The notes beneath the pieces were generated by a model. It did not search any database and had not been told where the DNA came from. It saw only the letters and a list, made by a program, of their open reading frames with translations. From the NCBI GenBank assembly GCA_026394055.1, contig JAPKYZ010000031.1, forward strand, positions 1 through 47,675: DNA of 47,675 nt, written 5' to 3'. This DNA is from Acidobacteriota bacterium. GTDB taxonomy: Bacteria; Acidobacteriota; Terriglobia; Bryobacterales; Bryobacteraceae. A program made the translations under genes and the position numbers. Shown piece after piece: positions 44,326 through 47,675 of this stretch; position 1 is the stretch's first letter, and each line of letters opens with the position of its first letter.

Positions 44326-45192
44326 ATGGCGAGTTTAGTCACCCTGGGACCGGCCCCGCAGCTTGATCCGGCCGTTCTTGAGGCGAAGGAACAGAAGTTG
44401 TTTGACGTGCTGCGTGGCTTGGGCCGCGTGATTGTGGCGTATTCCGGCGGCACGGATTCGGCGTATCTGGCATGGGCGGCGGAAAAGGCGCTCGGCGCCG
44501 ATTCGGTGGCCATCACCGCCGATTCGGCCTCCATCCCGGAATCACACAAGCGCGACGCCATCGACTTCGCCATCGAGGTCGGCTTCCGGCACGAGATGGT
44601 GCCGACGTTTGAGTTCGAAAACCCGGCCTACGTCGCCAACAACCCGGACCGCTGCTTCCACTGCAAGGACGAACTGTTCCGCGTGCTCGAAAAAGTGGGT
44701 GAGGAGCGCGGTATCCCGCACATTATCTACGGCGTCAACGTGGACGATCTGGGCGACTACCGCCCGGGCCAGCACGCCGCGAAGCTGCACGAAGTGAAAG
44801 CGCCGCTGGTGGAAGCCGGGCTACGCAAGGTGGAGATCCGGGAGCTGTCGAAGCGGGCGGGCCTCTCCGTCTGGGACCGCCCCGCCGCGGCGTGTCTGTC
44901 CAGCCGCATCCCCTACGGCACGGAAGTGACGCCGGAGCGCATCAAGACCATCGAGGTGGGCGAAGAAGAGATCAAGGCCCTGGGCTTCCGCGTCTTCCGT
45001 GTCCGCTTCCATGGCGAGATCGTGCGCCTGGAGTTCGGCAAGCAGGAACTGGCCCGCGCGCTCAACCCGGAACTCGCGGCGCAGTTTGTGGCGATCTTTA
45101 AGCCGCTCGGCTTCAAGTACGTCACGGTTGATTTGGAAGGCTACCGGCAAGGCTCGTTGAATGAAGTGCTGGAGCTCGCGCAGGTGAAGTGA
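44326..45192 (+). CDS. larE: LarE-type ATP-dependent sulfur transferase
   Basis: 288 residues. The PP-loop is SGGTDS (40-45), followed by VAITADSASIPESHKRDA, NPDRCFHCKDELF and AAACLSSRIPYG. Cysteines C110, C113 and C190 match the CxxC plus single cysteine of LarE members that hold an iron-sulfur cluster, while Lactobacillus LarE uses the single one as sacrificial sulfur donor. LarE thiolates the nicotinic-acid-derived cofactor (nickel-pincer NPN) of lactate racemase. No larA, larB or larC is in this window. The stop overlaps the next gene's ATG by one base. Confidence 0.92.
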   Translation: MASLVTLGPAPQLDPAVLEAKEQKLFDVLRGLGRVIVAYSGGTDSAYLAWAAEKALGADSVAITADSASIPESHKRDAIDFAIEVGFRHEMVPTFEFENPAYVANNPDRCFHCKDELFRVLEKVGEERGIPHIIYGVNVDDLGDYRPGQHAAKLHEVKAPLVEAGLRKVEIRELSKRAGLSVWDRPAAACLSSRIPYGTEVTPERIKTIEVGEEEIKALGFRVFRVRFHGEIVRLEFGKQELARALNPELAAQFVAIFKPLGFKYVTVDLEGYRQGSLNEVLELAQVK

Positions 45193-45695
45193 TGCCGGAT
45201 GCCCGGGACATACTCAGCTTGCTCGCCCAGCTGTTTCAGGAAAACGGTCTGGAAGCCGTGATGTTAGGCAATGCGGGGGCGGCGCTGCAGGGTGCGCCGG
45301 TCACCACGGTGGATGTGGACTTCATGTTCCGGCCCACGCGGGTGAACGTCAACAAGCTGAAAAAGATCGCCAAGGCGCTCGACGCCACCATCTTCCGCCC
45401 GTTCTACCCGATCTCGGGGCTCTACCGTCTATCGCGCGAATCCGACTTGCTGCAAGTTGATTTCATGGTCCGGGCCGATGGCGTGCGGTCTTTCGAAGGG
45501 TTGCGGGCCCGCTCCAGCCGGTTTGATTTCGATGGTGCCTCACTACTGGTGGCCTCGCTGGAGGATATTATTAAGAGTAAGGAGGCTGCCGGACGGCCTC
45601 GTGATTTGGCTGTGATGTATGTCCTCAAAGAAGCTGCCCAACAAAAAGCGAATCGGACGAAAAGAGCAGTTGGCCGCCCTGCGCCAAGCGAGTGA
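45192..45695 (+). CDS. Nucleotidyltransferase-like protein (possible antitoxin/toxin partner)
   Basis: 167 residues from ATG 45192. The pattern AVMLGNAGAALQGAPVTTVDVDFMFRP is the NTase fold G-(x)-A...D-x-D, with later DLLQVDFMVRADG supplying the third acid. The C-terminal SLEDIIKSKEAAGRPRDLAVMYVLKEA is the usual closing segment of MNT/DUF6036-like nucleotidyltransferases. Such proteins occur in toxin-antitoxin modules. The end overlaps a 59-residue ORF in another frame, and a second copy of that ORF lies downstream. Confidence 0.84.
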   Translation: MPDARDILSLLAQLFQENGLEAVMLGNAGAALQGAPVTTVDVDFMFRPTRVNVNKLKKIAKALDATIFRPFYPISGLYRLSRESDLLQVDFMVRADGVRSFEGLRARSSRFDFDGASLLVASLEDIIKSKEAAGRPRDLAVMYVLKEAAQQKANRTKRAVGRPAPSE

Positions 45696-45798
45696 CCTGG
45701 AGTTTATCGCCACCATCAACCGGTGGCTGGATACTCCGCCCGACCGCCGGACCTTGTTTCTGCGCCGCAAGACCGGACTGGTGGGCAGTGCGCTTTAG
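45619..45798 (+). CDS. 59-residue basic protein overlapping the nucleotidyltransferase gene, copy 1
   Basis: ATG 45619 reads SSKKLPNKKRIGRKEQLAALRQASDLEFIATINRWLDTPPDRRTLFLRRKTGLVGSAL and stops at 45798. It starts inside the nucleotidyltransferase frame, overlapping it by 77 bases. The second copy (45847) has the same length and the same C-terminus, PPDRRTxFLRxKxGxxGxAL, which argues that it is a translated gene. It is basic and helical and may bind nucleic acid or the nucleotidyltransferase. The family is not recognised. Confidence 0.7.
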   Translation: MSSKKLPNKKRIGRKEQLAALRQASDLEFIATINRWLDTPPDRRTLFLRRKTGLVGSAL

Positions 45799-45806
45799 CC
45801 GATAGC

Positions 45807-45899
45807 CGCGCGATCTCTACACAGCCGGAAGACTTGGCCGTACTCCATGAAATCGAAGCCACTCTCGCCCCAAAAGAGAATCACCGCCGCCCAGCGTAG
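45807..45899 (+). pseudogene. Remnant of a second nucleotidyltransferase C-terminus
   Basis: An open frame reads ISTQPEDLAVLHEIEATLAPKENHRRPA before TAG at 45897. It aligns with GRPRDLAVMYVLKEAAQQKANRTKR, the end of the intact nucleotidyltransferase. The second small ORF starts within it at the corresponding point, so the unit (enzyme end plus small ORF) appears to be duplicated. Confidence 0.45.
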
Positions 45900-46026
45900 G
45901 CAGGCGTTGCTCGAAGAGAGTGAACGGGCGCTGAAAGAGCGAATCCAGGCTCAGCTCGCACTCCCGCCGGACCGCCGCACCAACTTCCTGCGGGTAAAGA
46001 TCGGCATCACCGGAACTGCGCTGTAA
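45847..46026 (+). CDS. 59-residue basic protein, copy 2
   Basis: ATG 45847 reads KSKPLSPQKRITAAQRRQALLEESERALKERIQAQLALPPDRRTNFLRVKIGITGTAL and stops at 46026. It shares PPDRRT, FLR, K, G and the terminal AL with copy 1, and it is the same length. No ribosome-binding site is visible before the ATG; the start lies within the remnant of a nucleotidyltransferase frame, as in copy 1. Confidence 0.6.
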   Translation: MKSKPLSPQKRITAAQRRQALLEESERALKERIQAQLALPPDRRTNFLRVKIGITGTAL

Positions 46027-46048
46027 CCTGCCGGGTGTGCTGGTATCA

Positions 46049-46186
46049 GGTGGCGCAGGCTGTCAGCCTGCAGCGGGACTTTAGTCCCGCCGGGTTCACG
46101 CAAACGCCTGATAGCAAGCCCTTTGTCTCTTCCTCTTGCACTGGGGCGGAATAAATTCCGCCTGCAGGCTGAAGGCCTGCGCCACC
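46049..46186. repeat. 138-bp palindromic element with nested hairpins
   Basis: Arms 46049-46073 (GGTGGCGCAGG...) and 46162-46186 are inverted repeats with 23 of 25 bases matching. Next to them are hairpins 46073-46090 (GCGGGACTTTAGTCCCGC) and 46145-46162 (GGCGGAATAAATTCCGCC). The element lies between the second small ORF and the exported hydrolase gene and resembles REP/BIME-type mobile palindromes. Confidence 0.8.
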
Positions 46187-46271
46187 ACGCAACCGCCAGA
46201 ATTCTGACGCAGCGCACTGGGGCGGAGAGGCAGAGGCACCTGGGGTGTAGTACGATCAACCCAAGAAAATC

Positions 46272-47117
46272 ATGACTCGACGTGAACTGATGGCTGCTTC
46301 CGTGGCGTCTGCCGGCTTGGCCGCGCAGGTGACTGCCCAGACGAACAAGATCGAAAAGATCGTGCGCTTTGAGCGTGGCGGCAAGGTCTCCTATGGCCTG
46401 CTGAATGGCGATCAAGTGACGCCCATCGTGGGCACCGATATCTTTAAGCCGGTGCTGGCCACGGCCAAGACCAGCGTGCCGCTCAGCTCAGTGAAGTTGC
46501 TCTACCCGATTGCCCCGCCCAAGATCGTCGCCGTGGGCCGCAACTACAAGAGCCACGCGGGTGAAAACGCTCCGCCGAAGCCCGAGATGTTCTTCAAACC
46601 CAATACCTGCTTGCAGCACCCCGGTGACCCGATTATCGTGCCCAGTGATTCGAAGAACCTGCACTACGAGGGCGAACTCGTGCTCGTCATGGGCAAAAAG
46701 CTGAGGAACGCCTCCAAGGCCGAAGCCGCCGCCGCCATCTTTGGCGTCACCTGCGGCAATGACGTCAGTGAGCGGGATTGGCAGGGCGGCAAGGACAAGG
46801 ACATGCAGTGGTGGCGGGCCAAGGGCGCGGACACGTTCGGTCCGCTGGGTCCTTGGATTGTGAAAGGCCTCGACCCCGGTAACCTGATGCTCACGACGCG
46901 GCTGAACGGCAAAGTGGTGCAGCAGCAGTCGACGAAGGACTTACTGTTTGATTGCGCCACCTGCATCAGCTTCATCTCGAAGTACGTCACGCTGGAGCAA
47001 GGCGACGTAATTTACACGGGTACCCCGGGTACTACCGCCAAGATGGCTCCTGGCGACGTGTGCGAAGTGGAGATCGAAGGCATTGGTGTGTTGCGGAATC
47101 CGCTGAAGGCGGCCTAG
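46272..47117 (+). CDS. Fumarylacetoacetate hydrolase family protein with Tat-like signal
   Basis: 281 residues. The N-terminus MTRRELMAASVASAGLAAQ has a twin-arginine and hydrophobic run, then the FAH core: PKIVAVGRNYKSHAGE, MFFKPNTCLQHPGDPI, LHYEGELVLVMGKKL, GVTCGNDVSERDWQ, and VIYTGTPGTT. The acidic residues E and D in these motifs bind metal in the family, which cleaves or decarboxylates acylpyruvates and related compounds. Export of an FAH protein is unusual. The stop codon TAG is supplied by the terminal repeat of the element at 47114. Confidence 0.9.
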   Translation: MTRRELMAASVASAGLAAQVTAQTNKIEKIVRFERGGKVSYGLLNGDQVTPIVGTDIFKPVLATAKTSVPLSSVKLLYPIAPPKIVAVGRNYKSHAGENAPPKPEMFFKPNTCLQHPGDPIIVPSDSKNLHYEGELVLVMGKKLRNASKAEAAAAIFGVTCGNDVSERDWQGGKDKDMQWWRAKGADTFGPLGPWIVKGLDPGNLMLTTRLNGKVVQQQSTKDLLFDCATCISFISKYVTLEQGDVIYTGTPGTTAKMAPGDVCEVEIEGIGVLRNPLKAA

Positions 47118-47253
47118 CAGGCTGCGGAAAAAGGGTTTTGCAGGACCACTCCCTCACGGTCGTGGCTCAGTAAGCTATTGCAAATAAACAGGCGATGTTT
47201 CTGAGCCGCGCGCGTCAGCAAGCGGTTTCCGGCTTTTTTCCGCAGCCTGCTAG
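47114..47253. mobile_element. 140-bp element with 19-bp terminal inverted repeats
   Basis: CTAGCAGGCTGCGGAAAAA (47114-47132) is perfectly inverted at 47235-47253. Inner arms 47145-47168 and 47201-47226 match the reverse complement of 18158-18181 and 18114-18139 inside the glycosyltransferase gene. The left end overlaps the stop codon of the hydrolase gene. There is no ORF, so it is non-autonomous. Confidence 0.8.
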
Positions 47254-47672
47254 CTCCGCCAGTCCCCGGCTAGACCCGGTTGCTAACTTCAGGCCACGCT
47301 GTCTCGCTAGTTCTAAAGTATATATTGCGCAGCGGTAATGCCGCCTGCATGGCGTGCGCCATTTCACGCACGTGGGGCGAATCACGCGTCACCTGTCAGC
47401 TACGGAGGCTCCATTGTTCGCCGCGCTCTGTCCGAACGGGGGCGAATCTCCACCATAAGGTTATCGATCCTGTTTCTTGATTTAGTAAGAGCAAGGGACT
47501 AAAGTAGAAGTGGAGATAGAGTAAATACTAAGAGCGCGCCGCTAAGCGCCCTTGTTCCGTCCACCCGGACACGGCCGCACTCCAGCTGGCCTCGGGATGT
47601 GCGGCGCGGTCATCGGGCGAAGGCAAGTAGGGCGCTCCGCGGTGGGGCATTGTTCACCCCAGGAGGGTTGAA
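47254..47672 (+). promoter_or_regulatory. Leader of the next gene with a probable promoter
   Basis: No gene is recognised in this stretch. TTGATT (47477-47482) and TAAAGT (47500-47505), 17 bases apart, form a plausible promoter for the gene starting at 47673, with a leader of about 160 bases. AGGAGG lies at 47661-47666. Confidence 0.4.
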
Positions 47673-47675
47673 ATG
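47673..47675 (+). CDS. Start codon of a gene running out of the window
   Basis: The window ends with ATG six bases after AGGAGG, an ideal ribosome-binding site. Nothing of the product can be seen. Confidence 0.65.

Noticed and set aside
47280..47480. 66-codon plus-strand ORF
   Set aside because: No ribosome-binding site or recognisable sequence; rich in C, R and S; lies before a promoter for the next gene.

Overview
The window is high-GC, gene-dense bacterial chromosome. Exported multi-haem and class I cytochromes, a tricorn-like protease with a signal peptide, DUF4384 proteins, a bactofilin and families of paired palindromic repeats fit a soil Acidobacteriota of the Solibacter/Bryobacter type. 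That assignment is inferred from content and style; there is no rRNA marker. No tRNA, rRNA or CRISPR array was found.

Layout. 1-2477: end of an unidentified gene and a di-haem peroxidase. 2840-4786: a stretch of lower GC with a probably 5'-truncated secreted protein and a methyltransferase. 4794-8040: a two-component system and an ankyrin protein. 8076-11113: an operon for a class I cytochrome c, a Tat-exported thiamine-diphosphate enzyme and an unknown protein. 11190-14555: tricorn-like protease. 14562-23534: a six-gene minus-strand operon (lysS, LolC/E-type permease, asnB, membrane glycosyltransferase, Ser/Thr kinase, DUF4384 protein). 23604-28216: dolichyl-phosphate-type glycosyltransferase, bactofilin with a methyltransferase-like partner, GAF protein, YCF48-like protein. 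28347-29003: a non-coding stretch that looks like a large structured RNA gene. 29025-31276: zinc-ribbon protein, class IV aminotransferase, glycine oxidase. 31305-36350: small defence-type genes (DUF433 with a frameshifted DUF5615 toxin, HicAB, HipA-like kinase), a SelA-like PLP enzyme and a histone H1-like protein. 36393-45192: lytic transglycosylase, thiC, FAD oxidoreductase, methyltransferase, polysaccharide deacetylase, GNAT-fold protein, larE. 45192-47675: nucleotidyltransferase with two copies of a 59-residue overlapping gene, two palindromic elements, an exported fumarylacetoacetase-family protein, and the start codon of the next gene.

The most unusual signals are: (1) a candidate RNA of about 612 nt at 28382-28993, with a promoter placed to start it at its closing stem, a 20-bp closing stem whose two G-U pairs fit only the plus strand, and a U-rich tail; (2) three palindromic repeat arms inserted in frame in the glycosyltransferase gene, two of them matching the inner arms of an intergenic 140-bp element near 47.2 kb; (3) a TANNNT-like hexamer exactly six bases before the start codon of at least seven genes, suggesting leaderless transcripts; (4) a duplicated nucleotidyltransferase/small-ORF overlap at 45.2-46.0 kb.
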